A DNA stretch of 6,224 nt from Sphingopyxis sp. (GTDB taxonomy: Bacteria > Pseudomonadota > Alphaproteobacteria > Sphingomonadales > Sphingomonadaceae). Below the pieces are notes generated by a model that worked only from the letters and a program-made list of their open reading frames with translations, was not told the DNA's origin and ran no database searches. A program made the translations under genes and the position numbers. Below, piece after piece: positions 1-5,612 of this stretch; position 1 is the stretch's first letter; every line of letters starts with the position of its first letter. The stretch is taken from assembly GCA_026125835.1 (NCBI GenBank), contig JAHCKJ010000132.1, forward strand, positions 1 to 6,224, given 5' to 3'.

Positions 1-3
1 AAC

Positions 4-1077
4 CTACCGCTGCGCTGTTTTCGCCGCCGCCACCGCCTCGCGCACATTGTCGCTGAACAGCCCGTCGATCCCCGTTGCCAGATAGGCTGCAATCTCGGCG
101 CCCAGGTCGCCATGCCCCGCCGGGTTCACCCCGCCCTTGTTCCCCAGCGGCAGGAAATAATTCTCGCGGCGAAAGGTCCACGGATGCACTTTCAGGCCCG
201 CCGCATGCGCATCGCGGACCAGCGTCGTCGGCGGCCCGAGCGAGCCGAGCGCGCCGCGCGGGATCACCATCGCCTTGTTCGGGCCGATCCCGTCGGCATA
301 GGTGGCGATCCGCTTCAGCCCCTCCACCCCCGCCATCGCGGCATAGCTGGTGCCGGGCATGTCGGGCGGACCGCCCTCGGCATCCATCAGCTGGATCAGC
401 GGCAGGTCGCTTTTGGCGCGCAGATCCATCAGGTTGCGCACCTCGAAGCTCTGGATAAAGACCGGCGCCTGCCGCCCGCGATAGCCGAAGCGATCGAGCA
501 GCGCGAGCAGCGGCGCCTCGTGCGGCAGGCCGATCGCGGTGAAATAGCTGGGATGCTTGGTTTCGGGGTAGACGCCGACCGGCTTTTCCCTGCCGCGATT
601 GACCTCGGCCAGCAAGGTCAGGATTTCCTCGAACGTCGGAACGTCGAACTGGCCGTCATAGTCAGTCGCGCGCAGTTTCGGCAGCCGCTCGCGCGCGCGC
701 AGCATCTTCAGCTCGGCAAGCGTGAAATCCTCGGTAAACCAGCCCGTCACCGCGCGCCCGTCGATCGTCTTCGTCGCCTTGCGCGCCGCGAACTCGGGGC
801 GCCCCGCGACGTCGGTGGTTTCCGAAATCTCGTTCTCGTGCCGCGCCACCAGCACGCCGTCCCTGGTGAGCACCAGGTCGGGCTCGATGAAATCGGCGCC
901 CTGTTCAATCGCCAGCCGGTACGCCGCGATCGTATGTTCGGGGCGCTCGCCCGACGCGCCGCGGTGCGCGATGACGATCGGCGGCCGGCCGTCGAGGGTG
1001 GGCGGCGCCGTCACCGGATCAGCTGCGCAACCGGCGAGCGGCAGCAGGGCCAGCACGGCCGCAAAACAGCGGATCAT
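4..1077 (-). CDS. Glycerophosphodiester phosphodiesterase, predicted lipoprotein (GlpQ-like)
   Basis: The 357-residue product should hydrolyse glycerophosphodiesters (deacylated phospholipid headgroups) to glycerol-3-phosphate and an alcohol, outside the cytoplasm. The N-terminus is a lipoprotein signal: a hydrophobic run followed by the lipobox L14-A15-G16-C17, with Ala at +2, which is compatible with outer-membrane sorting. The GDPD TIM-barrel signature is clear. VIAHRGASGE carries catalytic H38 and R39, E65-P-D67 supplies metal ligands, H80 lies in VARHENE, and E172 in YPETKHP is a further ligand. The insertion around residues 85-135 and the length resemble periplasmic GlpQ rather than the short cytoplasmic UgpQ type. 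The start ATG is chosen because it opens the signal peptide and overlaps the stop of the upstream reductase gene as ATGA, suggesting translational coupling. The frame stays open upstream of this ATG, but that stretch is antisense-like and out of frame with two better genes. The stop lies three bases from the window edge, so any terminator is out of view. Confidence 0.93.
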   Translation of the reverse strand: MIRCFAAVLALLPLAGCAADPVTAPPTLDGRPPIVIAHRGASGERPEHTIAAYRLAIEQGADFIEPDLVLTRDGVLVARHENEISETTDVAGRPEFAARKATKTIDGRAVTGWFTEDFTLAELKMLRARERLPKLRATDYDGQFDVPTFEEILTLLAEVNRGREKPVGVYPETKHPSYFTAIGLPHEAPLLALLDRFGYRGRQAPVFIQSFEVRNLMDLRAKSDLPLIQLMDAEGGPPDMPGTSYAAMAGVEGLKRIATYADGIGPNKAMVIPRGALGSLGPPTTLVRDAHAAGLKVHPWTFRRENYFLPLGNKGGVNPAGHGDLGAEIAAYLATGIDGLFSDNVREAVAAAKTAQR

Positions 1078-1424
1078 GCCGCAAACCGCGCCTGCCAGTC
1101 GGCGGCGGAAAACCCGACGCTGATGCCGTCGGCGGCTTCGACGACCGGGCGGCGGATCATCGCCGGCTGTTCGAGCATCAGCGCCTTGGCCGCGGCGCCA
1201 TCCAGCCCGGCCTTCGCTTCGTCGGGCAATTTGCGAAAGGTCGTGCCCGCCTTGTTGAGCAATTTTTCCCACCCGAGCGCGTCGATCCAGCCTTGCAGCC
1301 GCGCCGCGTCGAGCCTTTCCTTGCGGAAATCGTGGAAGCGATAGGCAACGCCCTGCTCGTCGAGCCAGCGCCGTGCCTTTTTCACCGTGTCGCAATTGGG
1401 AATGCCGTAGAGAATCATCGTCAT
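1074..1424 (-). CDS. ArsC/Spx-family thioredoxin-fold reductase, YffB-like
   Basis: The 116-residue protein matches the ArsC/Spx family and most closely the YffB (formerly YffB/ArsC-like) branch, proposed to be glutathione-dependent thiol reductases. The first strand ends in YGIPNCDTVKKARRWL with the nucleophile C11. Downstream family landmarks are FHDFRK near 30-35, LGWEKLLNKAGTTFRKL near 50-66, the MIRRPVV segment with R92-P93, and the GFSAADW tail. There is no second Cys at C11+3 (it is Val), so this is not an Spx-type CXXC redox switch. Full-length arsenate reductase activity is unlikely to be its main role. The ATG is preceded by AGGG at 1432-1435 with a 7-base spacer, a good ribosome binding site. 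This favours it over the in-frame ATG two codons later. It lies 57 bases after the Popeye-like gene and overlaps the phosphodiesterase gene by four bases, so it probably shares their transcript. The family call is secure; the substrate is unknown. Confidence 0.92.
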   Translation of the reverse strand: MTMILYGIPNCDTVKKARRWLDEQGVAYRFHDFRKERLDAARLQGWIDALGWEKLLNKAGTTFRKLPDEAKAGLDGAAAKALMLEQPAMIRRPVVEAADGISVGFSAADWQARFAA

Positions 1425-1481
1425 GACCCAGCCCTAGCAGCAGCCGATGACAAGTTCGAGGCGCGCGACGGGGCGCAGCCG

Positions 1482-2210
1482 TCAGGCGGCCGACGCGCGG
1501 TCGGCGATCCGCGTGTTCGCGCTGGCCAGCTTGCCGCGCAGCGCGCGCGCAAACCCTTCGTGGAGCGTGCTGGCGATGCCGGGATTGGCGGCCAGATAGA
1601 CGCGCAGCGCCGCGGCAGGCACGAACCACAGCCGCGCGTTGCCGGCCAGCACCACGGTGCCGGTCGCATGGGTGCCGTCGAGAACCGTCGCCTCGCCGAT
1701 CAGCGCGCCGTCCGACAACCGGCCGACATCGGCGCCGTCGCGCCGGATCGTCGCCTGCCCCTCGGCCAGATAGAACAGGCTCGGCGCCGCCTGATTCTCG
1801 CGGATCAGCACCTCGCCCCGCTTGGCCGAAATCCAGTGACCCTGATCGATCAGCCCGCGCGCCGCGATCGCGTTGAGCCCGCCGAAATGTTCGCGCCGCA
1901 GCGCCTCTTCCTCGGCCGAAAAGCGGACCTGTTGCTGGCGCAGCCACAACCGCGCCAATATGCCGAGGTTGACGACCAGGATCGCCAGCACCAGCGTCCC
2001 GTAGCCCAGATCGGGTTCGCGGATCAGGACCAGCGGAACCGCCACCAGCGCCGCCGCCGCCAGTCCGATTCGCACATAGTCGATCCGCACGACAAAGCTG
2101 GTCGCGAGCAACAGCAACAATGCGCCATATATGAACCAGGCGGACTCGAAACTCGTCATAGCCACAGCCAATCGCGTTGCGGGATCCCGTTGCCGGGTCG
2201 TTGTATCCAT
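1482..2210 (-). CDS. Three-TM membrane protein with cyclic-nucleotide-binding-like domain (Popeye/POPDC-like)
   Basis: The 242-residue protein has three predicted membrane helices at about residues 25-42, 46-63 and 70-90, then a short basic linker and a cyclic-nucleotide-binding-like beta-roll at about 106-232. Visible CNB landmarks are GEVLIREN (131-139), LFYLAEGQATIRRDGADVG (the G-x-A-x-I strand turn near 151-163), and a phosphate-binding-cassette-like segment LSDGALIGEATVLDGTHATGTV with G172-E173. C-terminal helices end in ARALRGKLAS. Three TMs followed by one CNB-like domain is the arrangement of animal Popeye (POPDC) proteins, which bind cAMP. The canonical CNB Arg that contacts the cyclic phosphate is not present at the expected spot (TH181ATG instead of PRxA). 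There is no DNA-binding helix-turn-helix, so it is not a CRP-type regulator. The start is uncertain: Met18 (position 2159) would put the first TM near the N-terminus, and neither ATG has a strong Shine-Dalgarno sequence. It is the likely first gene of a run with the reductase and the phosphodiesterase. Confidence 0.85.
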   Translation of the reverse strand: MDTTTRQRDPATRLAVAMTSFESAWFIYGALLLLLATSFVVRIDYVRIGLAAAALVAVPLVLIREPDLGYGTLVLAILVVNLGILARLWLRQQQVRFSAEEEALRREHFGGLNAIAARGLIDQGHWISAKRGEVLIRENQAAPSLFYLAEGQATIRRDGADVGRLSDGALIGEATVLDGTHATGTVVLAGNARLWFVPAAALRVYLAANPGIASTLHEGFARALRGKLASANTRIADRASAA

Positions 2211-2233
2211 AACGTCGCCGCCGGATCGCGACC

Positions 2234-2263
2234 TTGCACCGACCCGGCGCCCGGCAATATATG
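2234..2263 (+). promoter_or_regulatory. Candidate promoter for the DAHP synthase gene
   Basis: TTGCAC (2234-2239) and TATATG (2258-2263) are separated by 18 bases on the plus strand, resembling a sigma70 promoter. It would give an unusually long leader of about 150 bases before the DAHP synthase start and would overlap the minus-strand promoter candidate. Other promoters closer to the gene cannot be excluded; I saw none better. Confidence 0.3.
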
Positions 2264-2291
2264 TAATAAACTATCAGTTTTTCCGTACCAA
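2263..2291 (-). promoter_or_regulatory. Candidate sigma70-type promoter for the Popeye-like gene run
   Basis: On the minus strand TTGGTA (2291-2286) is followed after exactly 17 bases by TATTAC (2268-2263). Each box matches its sigma70 consensus at 4 of 6 positions and the spacing is optimal. Transcription would begin near 2256, giving a leader of about 46 bases before the ATG at 2210. The stretch is clearly AT-richer than its surroundings. It is a pattern match only. Confidence 0.4.
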
Positions 2292-2418
2292 GAAAAGCAT
2301 AGGTGCGGAAATGTCACGAAACTGCTAATTTTCGCATCACCCCGCCCGGATACATTGCGTCGCGGCGCCAATCGCGCCATGGCGGCGCCCGACATGGACA
2401 GATGAAGACTCAGGACCG

Positions 2419-3792
2419 ATGACAAACAACTGGCAACCGCACAGCTGGCGTTCGCACGAGGGGCGGCAGATGCCGACCTATCACGACGGCGAAGCCCTTG
2501 CCGCCGCCGAGCGCGAGCTGGCTGGCTATCCGCCGCTGGTATTTGCAGGCGAGGCGCGCGACCTGACCGCCGAACTCGGCCGCGTCGCCGAAGGCAGGGC
2601 GTTTCTGCTCCAGGGCGGCGACTGCGCCGAAAGCTTTGCCGAATTCCATCCGAACAATATCCGCGACACCTTTCGCGTGCTGCTCCAGATGGCGGTCGTC
2701 CTGACCTTTGCGTCGAAAATGCCGGTGGTAAAGCTTGGCCGCATGGCGGGCCAGTTCGCCAAGCCGCGCTCGGCCGACATGGAAGAAGTCGATGGCGTGT
2801 CGCTGCCCAGCTATCGCGGCGACATCATCAACGACATCGCGTTCGAGGCCGCTGGCCGCGAGCCCGACCCCGCGCGCATGGTCAAGGCGTATAACCAGTC
2901 GGCGGCGACGCTGAACCTGCTGCGCGCTTTTGCGAACGGCGGCTATGCAAACCTGCACCAGGTCAACGCCTGGACCCACGATTTCATGGATCGCAGCCCG
3001 TGGGCGAAGAAATATCAGGAAACCGCGGCGCGCATCTCCGAAGCGCTCGCCTTCATGGAAGCGTGCGGGGTGACCCCCGAAACGGTGCCGCAGATCAAGG
3101 GCACCAGCTTTTACACCAGCCACGAGGCATTGCTGCTTCCCTATGAGCAGGCGCTCACCCGGCAGGACAGCCTGACCGGCGGCTGGTACGACACATCGGG
3201 CCATTTCCTGTGGGTTGGCGATCGCACCCGCTTCGAGGGCTCGGCGCATATCGAGTTTCTGCGCGGCATCGGCAATCCGGTCGGCATGAAATGCGGCCCG
3301 AGCCTCGAGCCCGACGCGCTGCTGCGTCTGCTCGACACGCTCAACCCCAATCATGTCGCGGGCCGCATGACGCTGATCACGCGCTACGGCCATGACAAGA
3401 TCGAGGCGCATCTGCCCAAGCTGGTGCGCGCGGTGAAGGAATCGGGCCATCCCGTCGTCTGGTCGTGCGACCCGATGCACGGCAATGTCATCAAGACCGG
3501 CAACGGCTACAAGACGCGCCCGTTCGAGCGCATCCTGGCCGAAGTGCGCGGCTTTTTTGCCGTCCACCGCGCCGAGGGTACGCACGGCGGCGGCATTCAT
3601 ATCGAGATGACCGGCCAGAATGTCACCGAATGCACCGGCGGCGCGATGGACGTGACGCAGATGGACCTCGCCGACCGTTACCACACGCACTGCGACCCGC
3701 GGCTCAATGCGGGGCAGAGCCTCGAACTCGCGTTCCTGCTGGCGGAGATGCTCAATCAGGAAATGGGCGAGCGCGCGAAGCAGGCGGCCTGA
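2419..3792 (+). CDS. Class II 3-deoxy-D-arabino-heptulosonate 7-phosphate synthase
   Basis: This cytoplasmic enzyme condenses phosphoenolpyruvate with erythrose 4-phosphate to DAHP, the first step of the shikimate pathway to aromatic amino acids. The 457-residue product is the full class II (plant-like, AroA-II) type. The N-terminus WQPHSWRSHEGRQMP is typical. The metal-binding residues correspond to those of the Mycobacterium tuberculosis enzyme: C69 in LLQGGDCAESF, H354 in CDPMHGN, E396 in GIHIEMTG and D426 in HCDPRLN. Other hallmarks are KLGRMAGQFAKPRS (105-118), KGTSFYTSHEALLLPYE (227-243), FLWVGDRTR (263-271) and GNPVGMKCGP (285-294). The ATG at 2419 is the only start codon after the in-frame stop at 2326, apart from Met18, which would remove the conserved N-terminus. 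An AGGA at 2412-2415 sits only three bases before it, closer than ideal. There is no phenazine or other secondary-metabolism gene nearby, so a role in primary metabolism is most likely. Confidence 0.97.
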   Translation: MTNNWQPHSWRSHEGRQMPTYHDGEALAAAERELAGYPPLVFAGEARDLTAELGRVAEGRAFLLQGGDCAESFAEFHPNNIRDTFRVLLQMAVVLTFASKMPVVKLGRMAGQFAKPRSADMEEVDGVSLPSYRGDIINDIAFEAAGREPDPARMVKAYNQSAATLNLLRAFANGGYANLHQVNAWTHDFMDRSPWAKKYQETAARISEALAFMEACGVTPETVPQIKGTSFYTSHEALLLPYEQALTRQDSLTGGWYDTSGHFLWVGDRTRFEGSAHIEFLRGIGNPVGMKCGPSLEPDALLRLLDTLNPNHVAGRMTLITRYGHDKIEAHLPKLVRAVKESGHPVVWSCDPMHGNVIKTGNGYKTRPFERILAEVRGFFAVHRAEGTHGGGIHIEMTGQNVTECTGGAMDVTQMDLADRYHTHCDPRLNAGQSLELAFLLAEMLNQEMGERAKQAA

Positions 3793-3866
3793 TTTAACGG
3801 CGATGATGTCTTTTCAAGCCTGCGACAATAATCGCGGCTGACGACCGAAGAGCGACATTTATAGCA

Positions 3867-3971
3867 TCGTCATGCTGAACTTGTTTCAGGATCCATGGTC
3901 TGCTGTTTCCTTCAGCACTGCGACAAATTCGAGCTCGGGCCATGGATGCTGAAACAAGTTCAGCATGACGA
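3867..3971. repeat. Intergenic 31-bp inverted repeat, REP-like, in a convergent spacer
   Basis: The left arm (3868-3898) and right arm (3940-3970) are inverted copies of 31 bases matching at 30 positions. The one difference is GGATCC in the left arm against GCATCC in the right arm read on the other strand. The pair 3867/3971 extends the stem by one. Each arm starts CGTCATGCTGAACTTGTTTC and ends CCATGG, and 41 unrelated bases separate them. The element lies 74 bases after the DAHP synthase stop and 38 bases after the peptidase stop. Either transcript could therefore fold it into a long hairpin, which could act as a bidirectional transcription end or mRNA 3' stabiliser. There is no T-run following the stem, so it is not a classical intrinsic terminator. 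From memory, very similar motifs recur between genes in sphingomonads. It encodes no convincing protein. Confidence 0.9.
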
Positions 3972-4009
3972 GGTTAAAGGTCCGCTCCCCACCCCTAAGC
4001 CGGCATCCT

Positions 4010-5512
4010 CTACTTCCCCGGCCACCGCTTGGTATCGGCAAACGCCCGCCCCAGCGCGACGTGCAGGTCGGCGTCCTCTGCGGCGCCACCGAGCGGGATC
4101 TTGTCGGAAAAATTGTCGCCGGGGCCATGATAGTCGCCGCCCAGAAACGCCTGGAGCAGCGCCATGTCCGAAAAACTGCCACCGACCATCAGCGATGTGA
4201 CACCCTTGGCGCCCAGCGCCCAGCCGTCCTGCCGCTGGACAAAGGCGTCGGCCTCGCCATCCTCGTCGATCTTGCGGCCGAGCGCGGTGGCCACCGACCG
4301 CACCATCGCATCATAGGCGGGCTTGCCGCGCCCGATCGTCGCGACCGGGGTGCCGCGCGGCGAAATCGCAATCGTGTCGATGTTGAGCGCGACGGTGATG
4401 TCGGTCAGCGGCACGACGGGATTGGCGGCGAAATAATGCGCGCCGAGCAGCCCCTTTTCCTCCGCCGTCGTTGCCAGGAAATAAATGTCGCGGTCGGGGC
4501 GCGGCCCCTTCGCCAGCCGCTTGGCCACCTCGATCAGCACCGCGATCCCGCTCGCATTGTCGACCGCGCCGTTGCAGATGCGGTCGGCCTCGCCTTCCTT
4601 GCCGCAAATGCCCAGATGGTCCCAATGGCCGAGGAACAGCACCGCCTTGCCGTCGGGCCGCGCGCCCGGCAGCCTGGCGATGATATTGTTGCTGGCAAAG
4701 GCGCGGGTTGCCGATTGCGCCGTCAGGTCGGCGGTGACCGGCAGCGCCGCGCCCCTGTAATCGGCTGATTTCGCCGCCGCGCGCAGCACCGCGCCGTCCT
4801 GCCCCGCCTGTTTGAACAGCGCGTCGGCGGCGGGCGCCGACAAAAAGCCGCTCACCGGTGCGCCCGCCGGGGCGCTCGCCAGCCGCATCGCACTGCTGCC
4901 CGCGCTGTCGCGCAGCTGGTCCCACGGCACCGCGTCGGTCGCGATCACCAGCACCGCCGCGGCGCCCGCGTCGGCGAGCAGCTGCCGACGCTCGCGAAAG
5001 CGCGGCAGCTTGTCGCCGAACGGCGCATTGTCGAACCTCATGATCGCCAGCTTGCCCTTGACGTCGGCATTGACCTTGCCCGCGCCGTCGATGCCATAGC
5101 CGACGAACAAGGTTGGCAGATTGGCGAGCGACACCGACGCATCGCGGCTGCTCAGGATAATTCCGTCGTCGGCGATCGCGACATCGCGGCCGCCGGCCTT
5201 GAACCGGGCGGTGCCGCCCAGCGCCCGTGTTTCGACAAAGGGTACCGGCTGCAACCACGGCGTTGTGCTGCCGGGCACCGCTTCCAGCCCCGCCTTGGCC
5301 CATTCGCCGACAATATAGGCGATCGTCCGGTCCTCGCCATCGGTGCCCGGCGCGCGCCCTTCGAACGCGTCGCCGGCCAGGATTTTAATGTGCGTGGCCA
5401 GATCGGCCTCAGTGACCGGGGCGTCGGTCGCTTTCGCGTGGGCGGCGGGGACGGCGGCGAAAGCGGCCAGGGCGGCAGCCGCAATCGCGGCGCGAAACTT
5501 GATCGTCTGCAT
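4010..5512 (-). CDS. Secreted M28-family metallopeptidase with PA domain
   Basis: The 500-residue product is a predicted exported zinc aminopeptidase or related M28 peptidase. Residues 1-26 are a Sec signal peptide: basic start MQTIKFR, an Ala-rich core, and cleavage expected after A-H-A26. A protease-associated (PA) domain spans about 130-260 (LFVGYGI, KGKLAIMRF, AGAAAVLVI). The M28 catalytic domain follows with the whole set of dinuclear metal residues: H296 and D298 in GHWDHLG, bridging D318 in CNGAVDNASG, E351-E352 in TTAEEKG (general base and ligand), D379 in LNIDT and H462 in YHGPGDNF. C303 and C313 flank a short loop between the first two ligand motifs and could form a disulfide in the periplasm. 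The start at 5512 is chosen over the in-frame ATG at 5572 because it begins the signal peptide directly. The longer form would add 20 basic residues and run through a palindrome. The upstream Shine-Dalgarno is weak. It is transcribed in the same direction as the lyase gene upstream but after a 100-base gap. The physiological substrate is not evident. Confidence 0.94.
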   Translation of the reverse strand: MQTIKFRAAIAAAALAAFAAVPAAHAKATDAPVTEADLATHIKILAGDAFEGRAPGTDGEDRTIAYIVGEWAKAGLEAVPGSTTPWLQPVPFVETRALGGTARFKAGGRDVAIADDGIILSSRDASVSLANLPTLFVGYGIDGAGKVNADVKGKLAIMRFDNAPFGDKLPRFRERRQLLADAGAAAVLVIATDAVPWDQLRDSAGSSAMRLASAPAGAPVSGFLSAPAADALFKQAGQDGAVLRAAAKSADYRGAALPVTADLTAQSATRAFASNNIIARLPGARPDGKAVLFLGHWDHLGICGKEGEADRICNGAVDNASGIAVLIEVAKRLAKGPRPDRDIYFLATTAEEKGLLGAHYFAANPVVPLTDITVALNIDTIAISPRGTPVATIGRGKPAYDAMVRSVATALGRKIDEDGEADAFVQRQDGWALGAKGVTSLMVGGSFSDMALLQAFLGGDYHGPGDNFSDKIPLGGAAEDADLHVALGRAFADTKRWPGK

Positions 5513-5552
5513 GGCCGTGCCGATGGCATGGCGGCGGTGCGCAGGCAAGGCG

Positions 5553-5570
5553 GTTCGTCGAATGACGAAC
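5553..5570. promoter_or_regulatory. 18-bp palindrome upstream of the peptidase gene
   Basis: GTTCGTC (5553-5559) and GACGAAC (5564-5570) are perfect inverted 7-mers around the tetranucleotide GAAT. A further CGGTT (5551-5555) and AACCG (5571-5575) are also mutually inverted, giving an alternative outer pairing. It sits about 40 bases before the peptidase start, where an operator could lie, but it could equally be an RNA hairpin at the end of the lyase transcript. No regulator family is recognised from it. Confidence 0.35.
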
Positions 5571-5583
5571 AACCGTCCGTTCG

Positions 5584-5603
5584 CCCTCCCCCGAAGGGAA
5601 GGG
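5584..5603 (-). terminator. UUCG-capped hairpin after the lyase gene, possible terminator
   Basis: Read on the minus strand, an 8-bp stem (seven Watson-Crick pairs and one G-U pair) closes on a C(UUCG)G tetraloop, a very stable RNA cap. It begins only nine bases after the lyase stop codon at 5613-5615. The sequence after the stem is not U-rich, so intrinsic termination is doubtful. Rho-dependent termination or 3'-end protection are alternatives. Confidence 0.4.
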
Positions 5604-5612
5604 GCCGAGTTC

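Noticed and set aside
112..1344. Long plus-strand frame opposite the phosphodiesterase and reductase genes
   Set aside because: It is a shadow of two well-supported minus-strand genes, and its product is an Arg/Gln-rich string with no recognisable motif.
1078..1947. The phosphodiesterase frame stays open for about 290 further codons upstream, suggesting a fused 647-residue protein
   Set aside because: The extension is Arg/Ala-rich low-information sequence out of frame with two well-recognised genes, and a lipobox signal peptide begins at 1077.
2410..3690. A 426-codon antisense frame opposite DAHP synthase
   Set aside because: The plus-strand gene has every catalytic residue of its family. 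The antisense product shows His/Arg/Ala-rich shadow composition with no domain, as is common in GC-rich genomes.
3867..3971. CRISPR repeat or classical intrinsic terminator
   Set aside because: There are only two arms, in inverted rather than direct orientation, and no T-run follows the stem.
3965..5303. Other long frames overlapping the M28 peptidase on both strands
   Set aside because: The M28 frame carries a signal peptide and all metal ligands; the overlapping products are repetitive Arg/Gly/Ala strings.
5513..5572. Alternative upstream start giving the peptidase 20 more N-terminal residues
   Set aside because: The extension is basic and non-hydrophobic, would bury the signal peptide, and runs through the spacer palindrome.
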